A DNA stretch of 21,113 nucleotides, from the NCBI GenBank assembly GCA_011800805.1, contig MPNW01000182.1, positions 92,478-113,590 of the forward strand, written 5' to 3'. Both the position numbers and the translations under genes were made by a program. The first letter of the stretch is position 1; the number at the start of each line of letters is the position of its first letter. Below, piece after piece: positions 9,215-17,639 of this stretch. The notes beneath the pieces were generated by a model. That model was not told where the DNA came from and did not search any database. It saw only the letters and a list, made by a program, of their open reading frames with translations. Source of the stretch: Hirudo medicinalis. Lineage: Eukaryota; Annelida; Clitellata; Hirudinida; Hirudinidae.

Positions 9215-9282
9215 TTGTAAAGTTCATACATTTGTAAAGTTCATACATTTGTAAAGTTCATACATTTGTAAAGTTCATACAT
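9215..9282. repeat. 17-bp tandem array, four perfect copies
   Basis: TTGTAAAGTTCATACAT is repeated four times head to tail without a mismatch, at 9,215, 9,232, 9,249 and 9,266. The array abuts, and overlaps by about two bases, the presumed hAT terminus at 9,280. The period equals that of the array at 2,307-2,544, but the unit sequence differs. Confidence 0.92.
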
Positions 9283-10330
9283 TGCCGGATTTAGACATGG
9301 ACGGGTTGTGCTATTGCGTACAGGGTCCTCCACCAATCAAGGAAAACTTTTATTTTGTTTGTTAGGCAGAGCGCCAGGGCGGGCGAAAGGCAACAGGACT
9401 GGCGCAGAGGCCTCCACCAGAGTAAATCCGCGGCGATGAGCTCTTATGCAAACCTCTTCCTATTTCGGATGACCCCAAAACACATTTTTTACGTAATTTA
9501 CAATTTTTAATTATTCTAGGAAGTTCAACTTTAACAAATTTGAATAAATGCCACTGTTTGATGTACGAGAATTTTGTTTAAAATGCACTTTCTATCTAAA
9601 TTGAGCCAAGTATATCTAATGGGCACTGAAATGGAAAATTTACCAAAAGTTTGGACTTATCGATTATTTGTGTAAAGGAAAAATTGCTTCTGGTAAATGC
9701 AAGTTTTATAGAGATCATTGCTAATAGATGGGAACAACATCCAACTTTGTGAAGCATTTGAAACGGATTCATGTGGACAAATTAAGTTCGTATCACCAAT
9801 GGAATAAGTCGGACAACAAGTCTTCTTCTTGACCACTATAATTTGAATCAAATCGGATAAATCATGTCACCCAATATTTGCAAGAGTTATGATGACGATG
9901 AAGACTGATTGTTTTGCCCTCCTGGAAATAACTGGAATGACGTTGCAGCACAAAAACAAATGCATACTAATCGATTTAGTTCGACAAATAACTGTCAATT
10001 TCTGAGAAGAAAGTTTTGCTTATGAAACGGAATCCTCATGTTAATCAGCAGTTTATTGCAACTCATCTCCACAAAAGAGCCCCTGCACCATCACAACTGA
10101 TTGCTTAAATGGACTTATATTCCAATATGATTGGGGTTTTAAAGTAGAAAGCATGAAAGACATCACCAAGAACATCCATTCTGCAACCCACAATGTGCTT
10201 ACAGTGTCACATATCCTCAGATACAATAACATCCTCAACAACAACAATGATTCAAGTAAGTCGTATGCCTGAGCTTCAATCTTATCACAAGAAATTCGAA
10301 ATGCGTTATCGGTCATGATTTATTTTTAAC
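9280..10330 (+). mobile_element. hAT-like DNA transposon remnant with BED zinc-finger trace
   Basis: The left end reads CATTGCCGGATTTAG, close to the CAG-x-G-C-C-G-G-A-T type terminus of hAT elements. A broken plus-strand frame starts at 9,631 (MENLPKVWTYRLF). It continues through GKCKFYRDHC and GTTSNFVKHLKRIH (9,731-9,772), the shape of a BED-type zinc finger, which in transposases binds the element ends. Further on, MKDITKNIHSATHNVLTVSH, a second stretch around RYNNIL, and ILSQEIRNALS (about 10,155-10,305) resemble the region of hAT transposases preceding the catalytic glutamate. Stops and frameshifts are frequent. The right end is not seen. The remnant reaches the last exon of the USP gene on the opposite strand. 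A Tc1-like end lies inside it at 9,443-9,612. Confidence 0.6.
9443..9612. mobile_element. Tc1-like terminal segment inside the hAT remnant
   Basis: This segment matches the outer 240 bp of the Tc1-like element at 20,131-20,368 in the same orientation. Shared blocks are ATGCAAACC-TCTTCCTAT / CCCCAAAACACA, TTTTAATTATTCTA, and TTTGAATAAAT followed by CACTGTTTGATGTA in this copy (CATTGTTTGATGTA in the other). The outer motif ATGCACTTTCTATCT comes last, before a TA. It lacks about 60 bp relative to that copy and contains no transposase, so it is a solo end or a MITE-like derivative. It lies between the hAT terminus and the BED-finger start. Confidence 0.7.
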
Positions 10331-10926
10331 AAAGTTACTTTCATGAGACTTGATGAAGACCATTCTGCAAATTAAGAAATAATTGTGAAATCCTCCTTCT
10401 AACCTCTGAACAAAGAAACCCACCCCACAAATTTTTTTGCAGCTGTGATCTGCATGAATCCTGAATGCATCGCTGATATCTCTGGAATGCCTTTTCTTTT
10501 TAAATTTTCTTTCCTGTGGAAAAGAGAGCTACAATGTGATCCTTATTTTGTTAGGATTAGTTTAAATTATGATGATAATAATAACCATAACAACGACAAT
10601 AATGAATGTAATCCATGAATCAGATAGATAGATAACCTTCCCCCTGTCAATTTCAGCATCCATCTCCTCCCATTTCCTCTTCCTGCCTGAAACAATTTCC
10701 TCCTCATTCTCTGTTGAATCCAGCAGAGATTTCTCACCACTCCATGTTAGGACTTTAAACATGAAGTCATTACAAAGAGAGGGAATTAAACATTTGCAAT
10801 TTCAAAATATTTTACTTGGTCGACCAAAGGTGAGTCTTTTATTTGACAGCTCCTCGGACACCTTCTGATCTTCCCTCGCCTCATTAATAACTTCATTCCT
10901 TTTGGAATCCCAATCGAATGTTGGAC
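10313..10926 (-). CDS. USP36: USP gene exons 13-15, C-terminal basic tail
   Basis: Exon 13 (10,926-10,816) encodes PTFDWDSKRNEVINEARED and ends TFGRP. Exon 14 (10,752-10,637) encodes LTWSGEKSLLDS and ends MDAEIDRGK. Exon 15 (10,513-10,313) begins ERKFKKKRHSRDISDAF. The order G-x-x-(V/I)-L-T-W-x-G, (E/D)-x-D-R-G-K, then a lysine-rich segment is the hallmark C-terminus of USP36, where the basic tail serves nucleolar localisation. The last 40 or so codons of exon 15 are unlike the family and run into the antisense hAT remnant. An AATAAA (minus strand, 10,319-10,324) lies immediately before the stop, so the real end may differ. Confidence 0.72.
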
Positions 10927-13715
10927 CTAAACCACACGATACCATTATCGCCACAAAGTCCGACAAAAACGAACGAATCCATACTTACATGTGAAACCGT
11001 TCTCCAGCCCATTGGAGACGATCTCTGCTTCACGATCCTTAACCTTCCACGTGCATGTCGATTTGAACTTTTTGTTTCCGTGGAGATCGGCGCGGTCGCG
11101 TCCGATTTCGACCACTTTCCAAGTGGTTGTGGACCTCACTTCACCTTTTGCAATTTTCTGAGGTGAAAATCTGTCGCCAACCGATCCTTCATCGAGTCTC
11201 GACGGACGTCCGTTTCCACCGATTCCATTTTCAAGTGCTGGAGAAGCTGATAAGTTGTTCTGTGGAACAATTTTATTTTGCACTTCTTGAACTTTTGATG
11301 GCAGTTGTTCCAACTGCAAGCTTTTGAAATTTGAATCTTGTGCAGTATTCAAACAGTCCATTGATAATGATTTTTTCATCTTCGGATCTAACGAGACGAC
11401 GGCGTCATTCGAGAGGGACGCGTTCATCTTCATGCCTTGACAAGTTAGAAGAGGTTAAACATAAACTCATCAATCAACAAACTTGTTAACATTTAACTAC
11501 CATTTAGGAATGCCTTCCCTGCACCACAAGTCTTCTCCTGAAATATTTACATTACAAAAATGTTAAGATTTATTTTTAATAAAGAAATAAATCAAAATAT
11601 GTTGCATTAACAGGTTGTGGATTATGAAGCAGAAAGAGAGATCATGTATTATATAAGTAGCCCAATTAAGGGGACTGATTTCTTTGGGCTGTCTTAGAGC
11701 TAATGTGCTAATGTGAGGTTGTTTCCTGCCTCGTTGCAAACTCAATCGACGGAATACATGAACAGGAACAACATTCAAACCAAATAATTTGACTTCTGGA
11801 CATAGAAAAGAATGTAGGCTTGTGATCTCAAAACATGCTGCAGACTGATGGATGACACCTGAATGTTGCACAATAAATTAATAACAATATAATATCAATT
11901 AATATAAAATAACTAATAATATAAATGAATCGTGTTAGAACTTAAATGCCAATATATCTAAGCTATATTTATCATCAGATTGCACCTGAGAAAGATGCAT
12001 GCATTAACAATTTTGAAGAATAACCAATAAAAGTGACTGAGAAAGTAAGTTGCACAAGTTGATGAAATCACAAAATAAATTCAAAATACAGTCAAGAGCT
12101 CACATGAGCATCGTTCATGCAGAACCACCGGGAACCCGGGCCCCTGACGTGGCAGTAATAATGACCCGAGTTCGTGGAACCTCCCTCGTGGACGAGCACC
12201 GCGTACAGCTCGTACCCGGCGGCCGAACCGTCGGGTTTCTCGCTCGCGTACGGGGCCAAGTCGAGCGCTTCGGGGAAGCTCACGTGTTTCGAGACCTTCC
12301 CTCCGAACGGCGAGTACCTGGGAAGATGGCACGGTTATCAACGAGCGCATGGGATCCCCAAACTTCTTAGCAACCTTTTCAACTGGACGGTGAAGACTCG
12401 CGGAAGTCTGCGAAGTCGGAACATTTTGCTGGCCTTCACCTTTTTCTTGCAGCTGGAGGATTTAATCTCATTGCTTAAAAACTGTTGTCTGCAAGTAATT
12501 CTATGTAAATGTACTCACTTGCTGCACATGTAAGCATTCTCTCCTTGCAATGTTTCAGGGGCTGTGAATTTCTGCAGACCTGATTCGATGCTGGGAACAT
12601 TCTTTTCATGAAATTAATCATCTTATTTTGTTAGTTATTTAGTAAATGGCATTAACATTAATAATAAGGTAAGACATGATTCGATTCAAAGGTGGAGTTT
12701 AAGAATTCAGTTCAAGTTACTGTGATTTAAATTTAATTGCAAACAGATGAATGGGTTGAAGTGATTAATAACTAATCGAACCTTGACATCAATGCACACG
12801 TCCAGGAAAGGATCGCATTTTATGGACATGTGTTGGCAGTGAAGGCATTTAACTGTCAACAACCATTTGCACAATTATTCAACGTGAATGTGCTTGTCAA
12901 TGTTATTAGAAATACTTAATTGAATACAATTTCTTACTCTGGCTTTCTAAGTCACCCTGAAAAATTTTTTCTGCCACAGACGGTGGCTTTTTCGTAGAAT
13001 GTTTCTTCCTAAAGTGATTACAAATGATATCGTTCGAACTGCCGATAACTTGTGCTTGCCATAAACACTCACGGTTCGGGAGAAGATTTGTGGATGGCGT
13101 CGATGATGTATCGGAGAAATTCATGAGCATCTTCCTGTCTCCCCCACCTCAAGTGACCGGCAATGGCTAAAAACCATGATGAATAGGTTAAATGAAAGTA
13201 AAACTTTGATTCAAGTAACCAACATTTTAAATTTCGCAAGATTCCTTGAGGAGCCACAGATGATGCTCCATTGTCGAAGCAGTTCCTTACCAGCAGCTTC
13301 AGTTCACATACCATGCAAAACTTTTTCAAGTTACCTGCAAAACTCTAGTGTCTATAACATTTTATTGCTTGTAATCTAAAAGGATGCAACTAACAAGATT
13401 TCTCATGAGCATGAGACTGCAAATAGTTGAAGAGAGGAGCAGTGTGCATGAGGCATTGAAGAGTGGAATTAAGAAAGCAAGTATTGCCCATGTTTTTTAG
13501 TCCAACTGCAACTTTTTTCATTTCTCTGCATTCCATGAGATCTATTAATACAATATTCTTATAGCAATTTTAAATAATTTTTATTCGAAGTTGCTCTAAA
13601 TCAATTTACTATTTGTGCAAATGGAAGAAATAGGTTTCAAGTCATGCTTCACAATAGTTGGATCTCCATTGCTGTTAATGTTTTTAATGAAATCTGTGGT
13701 GTGATTTTTAGACAT
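10313..13715 (-). CDS. USP36: ubiquitin-specific protease, USP36/USP42 type, 15 exons
   Basis: This is a cysteine deubiquitinase. Animal USP36 acts mainly in the nucleolus and on chromatin, removing ubiquitin from ribosome-biogenesis factors and histone H2B. Exons, 5' to 3': 13,715-13,610; 13,505-13,395; 13,334-13,224; 13,166-13,073; 13,008-12,938; 12,852-12,782; 12,601-12,519; 12,452-12,375; 12,317-12,104; 11,858-11,781; 11,537-11,501; 11,435-10,989; 10,926-10,816; 10,752-10,637; 10,513-10,313. Every junction is GT-AG and all phases agree, giving about 642 residues. The catalytic Cys lies in GNTCFLN (about residue 45), followed by QEDAHEFL (120-127), zinc-ribbon pairs CLHC and CSNC, the catalytic His in GHYYC (about 294) and the Asp in MNDAH (about 311). 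The C-terminal LTWSGEKS and DRGK motifs point to USP36/42. The protein is shorter than human USP36 (about 1,100 residues). The first exon, the 37-bp exon and the end of the last exon are least certain. Confidence 0.87.
10568..10605. repeat. short ATN-type simple repeat in the last USP intron
   Basis: ATGATGATAATAATAACC and similar trinucleotides lie between exon 14 and exon 15. The run translates as an isoleucine/valine stretch on the minus strand but lies beyond the exon 14 donor. Confidence 0.6.
10989..11435 (-). CDS. USP36: USP gene exon 12, long low-complexity linker
   Basis: This 447-bp exon follows the catalytic domain and encodes about 148 residues rich in Lys, Ser, Asn and Glu, with no recognised domain. 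It contains CTWKVKDREAEIVSNG near the end. An acceptor TTGTCAAG and a strong donor GTAAGTAT bound it. Such a charged disordered linker between catalytic core and basic tail is normal for USP36/42 proteins. Confidence 0.78.
12104..12317 (-). CDS. USP36: USP gene exon 9, catalytic histidine box
   Basis: The exon encodes YSPFGGKVSKHVSF, then LYAVLVHEGGSTNSGHYYCH and RWFCMNDAH. The His in GHYYC and the Asp in MND complete the catalytic triad. The 214-bp exon is strikingly rich in G and C compared with its flanks, and overlapping open frames on both strands here are side effects of that composition. The next exon (11,858-11,781) continues the domain with VSSISLQHVLRSQAYILFYV. Confidence 0.94.
12375..12852 (-). 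CDS. USP36: USP gene exons 6-8, zinc-ribbon fingers region
   Basis: Exon 6 (12,852-12,782) encodes KCLHCQHMSIKCDPFLDVCI. Exon 7 (12,601-12,519) encodes NVPSIESGLQKF and GENAYMCS. Exon 8 (12,452-12,375) starts CKKKVKASKMF and ends in QLKR across the junction. The two C-x-x-C pairs (CLHC, and CSNC formed over the 7/8 junction) are those that hold a structural zinc in USP finger domains. For exon 7, the acceptor AAAAG before 12,601 was chosen over CCCAG ten bases downstream because only the former keeps the phase. Confidence 0.9.
13073..13166 (-). CDS. USP36: USP gene exon 4, QEDAHEFL box
   Basis: The exon encodes IAGHLRWGRQEDAHEFLRYI and IDAIHKSSPE. The QEDAHEFL segment is the second conserved USP box, lining the ubiquitin-tail channel. 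The donor is a consensus GTGAGT. Relative to human USP36, the stretch between this box and the zinc ribbon is a few residues shorter and differs in sequence. Confidence 0.93.
13395..13505 (-). CDS. USP36: USP gene exon 2, catalytic cysteine box
   Basis: The exon encodes GLKNMGNTCFLNSTLQCL, then HTAPLFNYL and HAHEKSC across the junction. The Cys of NTCFLN is the nucleophile of USP enzymes and is intact. The exon is bounded by GTTGCAG and a GTTAGT donor. It is 111 bp long, the same length as exons 3 and 13. Confidence 0.93.
13610..13715 (-). CDS. USP36: USP gene exon 1, proposed start
   Basis: MSKNHTTDFIKNI opens the frame. The exon ends in phase 1 at a GTAAAT donor, which is exactly the phase needed by the Cys-box exon, where A+TT makes an isoleucine before GLKN. 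An acceptor-like TTTTGCAG lies about 20 bases upstream of the ATG, so a 5' untranslated exon may exist. There is no homology here, and the W-x-x-x-x-R-V-G segment that usually precedes the Cys box in this family is absent, so the true N-terminus could be longer. Confidence 0.55.
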
Positions 13716-14809
13716 TTCTCACAACAGCAATCCTGCAAAAGTTTCACGTGGTTTGATCGGAATATTAACTTTATAAAATTGTGAATAATTCTCCTGTTCT
13801 ATTTTTATCAGTGCGTTAAATAAAAGTTATCAACATGGAAATAAATCAATTTTATTGAAAATTCTGAAGATGATTAGTATAATCATCAAGATCAAAAACT
13901 GTGGCATTAAGTAGACTACCGAATACCACGTGAATTTTTGAGAATATTAAGTTTAAGATGATCTAAATCTTTAGGGTTATCAGATATGCAAATGACTCAC
14001 CTTGGCTAAACTTCTATTTTAAAATATGTAACTGCGTTTAATGTGTTCCGATATATATAAGAAACTCAATATCAGCCATGCAGCACTTATGTTTTGAAGT
14101 AAGTTTCGCAAAACATGAGGTAAAACTGCATTCGATTAAAATATTTTTTTCGAATTTCAAAATTTGTTTGAAGAATTTCTTAAATTCTTGAATTACATTG
14201 GCAAATATTAGTTTTACGTTTTAAATGTTATACATTCTAAAAATAAATATATTGCAAATGTTCACGATCCCAAAAGGAAACGATTTTATTTATCAATATC
14301 GTTGTCATTATCAGAGGAATGTTAGAACAAACACATCCCTGCAAACAGCATTAGACATGAGTGAAGTGATTCCAACGTCAGCCTCCCCGTTTTCTGAGAT
14401 GTAGCTCCCTTGAGGAAGATACAACACATCCAACAAAAATGCTTGGGCAACGCTGTCACTTCCGACGAGTTTTATCTATTGGCCCCACCAACTGTGAAAC
14501 AAAATACTCAACATTCACTCCAGAATCCCACATATGACTTCAATCAAGCGCTCAAATCCATACCAAATCAATTTTCAGCATTCTTTTAAAACTTCTTGTT
14601 GCTACTAAGATATCTGCCCTCGTTGAATGCAAATGCTCCCATCGACTGATTCAGCAAAAGTGTTCATCATCTATTTATCCCTTCATCCTTTAAAATGTGT
14701 CCAAATAAAAGATTGCTATTGTATTATTTCCATTAAGACAGAAAGAATGTTTCTGAAGGTTCGTAGCAATCGAGCAGAAGAATATAAGCAGATTCAATAA
14801 TTGTAAATC
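13716..14809. other. spacer between cyclin K and the USP gene
   Basis: About 1.1 kb separates the cyclin K poly(A) signal from the proposed USP start, and both genes point left. This should contain the USP promoter, but I recognise no core promoter motif. One minus-strand frame at 14,311-14,475 is open for 54 codons (around SDSVAQAFLLDVLYLPQG) and looks protein-like. It has no start, no clear splice sites and no family I recognise, so it is not called as a gene. Confidence 0.4.
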
Positions 14810-14815
14810 TTTATT
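14810..14815 (-). terminator. CCNK: poly(A) signal of cyclin K
   Basis: AATAAA on the minus strand lies 39 bases past the cyclin K stop codon (14,855-14,857), a usual position for a short 3' untranslated region. Cleavage would be expected some 10-30 bases further left. Confidence 0.75.
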
Positions 14816-14854
14816 AAACAATCTTCAAAGACACCATTCATCAGGCAGTTATAC

Positions 14855-17051
14855 TCATCTCCACTGATGGATATTGGACTGAGATATATTGAAGGTGTTG
14901 CCTGGACTTGCCTCCTGGTAAATGGCTTTCTTTTGAATCCCTTGGAATGCAATATCCCCATCATTGCCTGGATTCTGATGAAATCCTTGCATTGAACTGA
15001 TAGCCTGTGGCAACTGGATCAGAGCTGGCGTTCCACTGGGTGGTGGGTGCTGATAATTGTACTGGAACGACTGAGGATGTCCGACAATCTGTCAACACCG
15101 GTCGAAAAGTTGTAACAGCAAAGTTCTCAGATTATTGTCAATAGGGACTGACCTTGGCATGTTGAACTTCTTGATTGTGAACAAGTGATTGGATGGACTG
15201 GGAGCCTTCCTGGTCCATGAAGGAGGAAGAGTACATTCCCGTGGCAACGTAAGGATTGGTCTGACTGAACTGCTGACCGTGAGCGCTTGCCGGGCGGACG
15301 GAGGAGTTTTGCAAGCCTTGACACTGATTTGCAGCCTGATGAACTGCCTGAATTTGCTGCTTGGCAGAAGAAAGCACAAGAGGTGCATTGTTCTTCAAAT
15401 CTGTGATTCATTTCAGAAGTAATGTGAATACATCATCAACAATGCAAGCTCAATGACATTACGAAGTCGAAAATAGGCTCAACGCACCCGGACAGCCGTG
15501 ACTCGACGTTTGCTTTCTGGCATTTGAAATCTAACAAACAAAATTGTGGTGCTCATTACAAGATGTTTTATTGAAATTTGCTGAAACAAACCATTGAAGT
15601 GGCCTTGGGAGTTTGAACGTCGCCGGCGTTCGATGGCTGCCTGACCGGAGATTCTTCTCGTTTGTGCGGTGGTTTCGAATACAAGTCCAGAACTTGGTGA
15701 CAAATGTCTGTCGCGAATGAATAATTAGAACTCGTTAGCACGAACGACGTCATTCAACAAGTGAACAAACCTTCAAGCAGGTCCAAAGTGATGTCTTCCA
15801 CAAAGAATTCGTACCATTTCCCTTTGAATCCGACGGGCTTGTTTTGCCAGTCGTTGATTTCGAACTTGTTGAGTCGACTGGCCAGGTACATCAGCGCCAC
15901 CGCCGTAACCTCCGGTTCCCATTGGAGGGAGAGCGTCGTGCACAAACTGTTCGAATCGATTTTAAAATCACTATGTTAACAAATGCAACATTCAGAACAA
16001 ATTTTCACTTCAAATTTAAACTATTTTACCTGTCATTTATGAAAGTCCATGACATTTGCACCAACTTTTGAACCTTTGCCTTGTCTCCTTAAACAGACGA
16101 AGATTAAACACAAGCACGTGGCACACAATAAATTCATAAAGCCACCTCTGATGAGTTTGGCAAACTTGAGCAGATAGGCATAGGGATGTTCGACCATCAA
16201 ATCAAACTTTATCGTCTGCAGTAAAATGCGTTCCATCGTCATGATTTCTTCCTGCAATAAAATAAATCTTAGACTTCATTAATAAAGAAAATTAAACAAT
16301 TAGAAATAATTATTAAGCTGCTGTGATTAAATTTTAATTAAAACACATTGATTGATATCCACAACACCTTCGGATCGTCCTTAAAAGTCGCAAATTGAGC
16401 CTCCGAAAGCATGGATTTCGTAATTTTTATCAAGTCTTTGCATTTCTTTGGAGTTTCTTCAACTTTTCCCGCCAAGAATAAACAACAGGCAGCTGTTACC
16501 TGCCAATCAAACTCATATTTGAGAATTTGCCCTTGAGCAACATATGCTAATACTAGACACTTACACATCTTGGAAATTCAGAAAAGGAATGGAACATGTA
16601 GAACCTGTGGAAATACACCACACCCGTGGCACAGGTATCATATCGCCTGCGAAAAGACACATAATCTAATATTGAGGAACAACTTCAGATTCATTTTGTA
16701 GAAATGATAGCTGCAGTTCTGACTGCCCTTTTAAAATCTTATTAGGTGAATGTTGGCCGCTATGAATTGGTTAATCTAATAAAAAGAACGTTAGCTTAGA
16801 AATCCAACCTTGGTATTGTTTCATCTCAATAATCTATTATAGATAAATACTTTATAGAAGGTCAGACAAACAATGGCAATCAGAAGTGATAACATTCATT
16901 CAAAGAATAACTCACAGTCCCATCTTTGCACCTGCATCTATAATGAAGCGGGCTCCATCTCTACGGTATCTTGCCTCCGTCTCAGGAGAGATTCCATCTC
17001 TAAATGATGCGTATTTAGAAGATCTTTTTTGTCATAATACCAACACGGCAT
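14855..17051 (-). CDS. CCNK: cyclin K, 10 exons, with a one-base break in exon 1
   Basis: Cyclin K binds CDK12/CDK13 and supports phosphorylation of the RNA polymerase II tail, mainly at long and DNA-repair genes. Exons: 17,051-16,916; 16,646-16,565; 16,499-16,368; 16,251-16,146; 16,087-16,030; 15,946-15,771; 15,707-15,592; 15,530-15,488; 15,400-15,153; 15,088-14,855. Splice sites and phases agree throughout, and the product would be about 443 residues. Motifs in order: [78 protein letters not shown], then the second cyclin fold ([31 protein letters not shown]). The C-terminal tail is Gln/Ser-rich, with [18 protein letters not shown] matching the vertebrate cyclin K tail, but it lacks the long polyproline. 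The 43-bp exon 8 rests mainly on phase. Exon 1 needs one additional base near 17,009 to stay in frame. Confidence 0.92.
15771..15946 (-). CDS. CCNK: cyclin K exon 6, second cyclin fold
   Basis: The exon encodes [20 protein letters not shown] and [10 protein letters not shown], then [15 protein letters not shown]. It is preceded by exon 5 (16,087-16,030; [18 protein letters not shown]) and followed by exon 7 ([11 protein letters not shown]). The segment matches helices of the C-terminal cyclin fold of cyclin K closely, and the exon is richer in G and C than its introns. Confidence 0.93.
16368..16646 (-). CDS. CCNK: cyclin K exons 2-3, core of the first cyclin box
   Basis: Exon 2 (16,646-16,565) encodes [20 protein letters not shown] and ends FPRC. 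Exon 3 (16,499-16,368) starts [20 protein letters not shown] and ends KDDPK. The Lys and Glu of KVEETPKK form the kinase-contacting surface in transcription-type cyclins. Exon 3 ends at a non-consensus GTGTTG donor, accepted because the phase fits exon 4 ([12 protein letters not shown]). Confidence 0.93.
16916..17051 (-). CDS. CCNK: cyclin K exon 1 with apparent single-base deletion
   Basis: From the ATG at 17,051 the frame reads [14 protein letters not shown], then leaves the family (HHLEMESLL) and meets a stop. One base later the family pattern resumes in another frame, from [18 protein letters not shown] to AGAKMG. Counting residues against the conserved N-terminus, exactly one base is missing in the stretch GATGCGT at 17,006-17,012. 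An in-frame TAA lies upstream of the ATG, supporting this start. The donor after 16,916 is a consensus GTGAGT. A sequencing or assembly error is the simplest reading, because the other nine exons are intact. Confidence 0.85.
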
Positions 17052-17639
17052 TGTTCTGGTAAAATCAAATTTAAAAACGTAATTTTAGAGGTACGAAAGT
17101 CACGAAATGAAAATCTGTCGGAGTTAATAGCAATTCGTAAACATGTAAACAATCTCTTGAAAGAGCCTGAATTATAAAAATGTGAATAATCAAAGTACCA
17201 ACATTAATTCAAAAACATCTTTCACAATCATTTCAAAGTGTTAAAAAAAGATTGTGTAATCAAACAAATTTGTATTACCAAAGCCAACTAATTTATTATC
17301 ATTTTATTTACAATTTATTGGAGCATTAATAAATTTTGATACATTTCCAACTCTTAGTTGTTAATAAACAGTGCTATTCATTTATTTTAAGTCACTTGAA
17401 ATAATATACGGAAGCTTAAGAAGTGTCTAACAAGTTCAATCTGGAAATTTTATTCCACGCCCATCGTAGCATTATTCATTCCATTAAGTCTGCTTAAGGT
17501 AGGGATCACCTCTCAGGACAGACTTTAGAAAATGCATAAATATTTGCGCCATCCGCAGTTTTCGCCAACCAAATACCGCTTTTTCAAGCGCCTCATCAAT
17601 TTCTTTCTTGGACGTCTTCAAGGACTAGTTGCATAAAAC
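17052..17639. other. sequence upstream of cyclin K, no gene
   Basis: This should hold the cyclin K 5' untranslated region and promoter. An acceptor-like TTTTACCAG sits just before the ATG, so a non-coding first exon further right is possible. A minus-strand stretch at 17,484-17,626 is open for about 47 codons (LKTSKKEIDEALEKAVFGW) without start or known relatives. I recognise no promoter motif. Confidence 0.4.

Noticed and set aside
12050..12533. Overlapping open frames of 63-119 codons on both strands
   Set aside because: They overlap USP exons 8 and 9, and the GC-rich exon 9 suppresses stops in all frames. Only the minus-strand frame with GHYYC shows homology.
15092..15422. Four overlapping open frames of 77-98 codons
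   Set aside because: They are alternative frames over cyclin K exon 9. Only the frame containing [17 protein letters not shown] is conserved and fits the splice phases.
17484..17626. Minus-strand stretch open for about 47 codons (LKTSKKEIDEALEK)
   Set aside because: It has no start codon, splice signals or relatives I recognise, and the length is within chance for this region.
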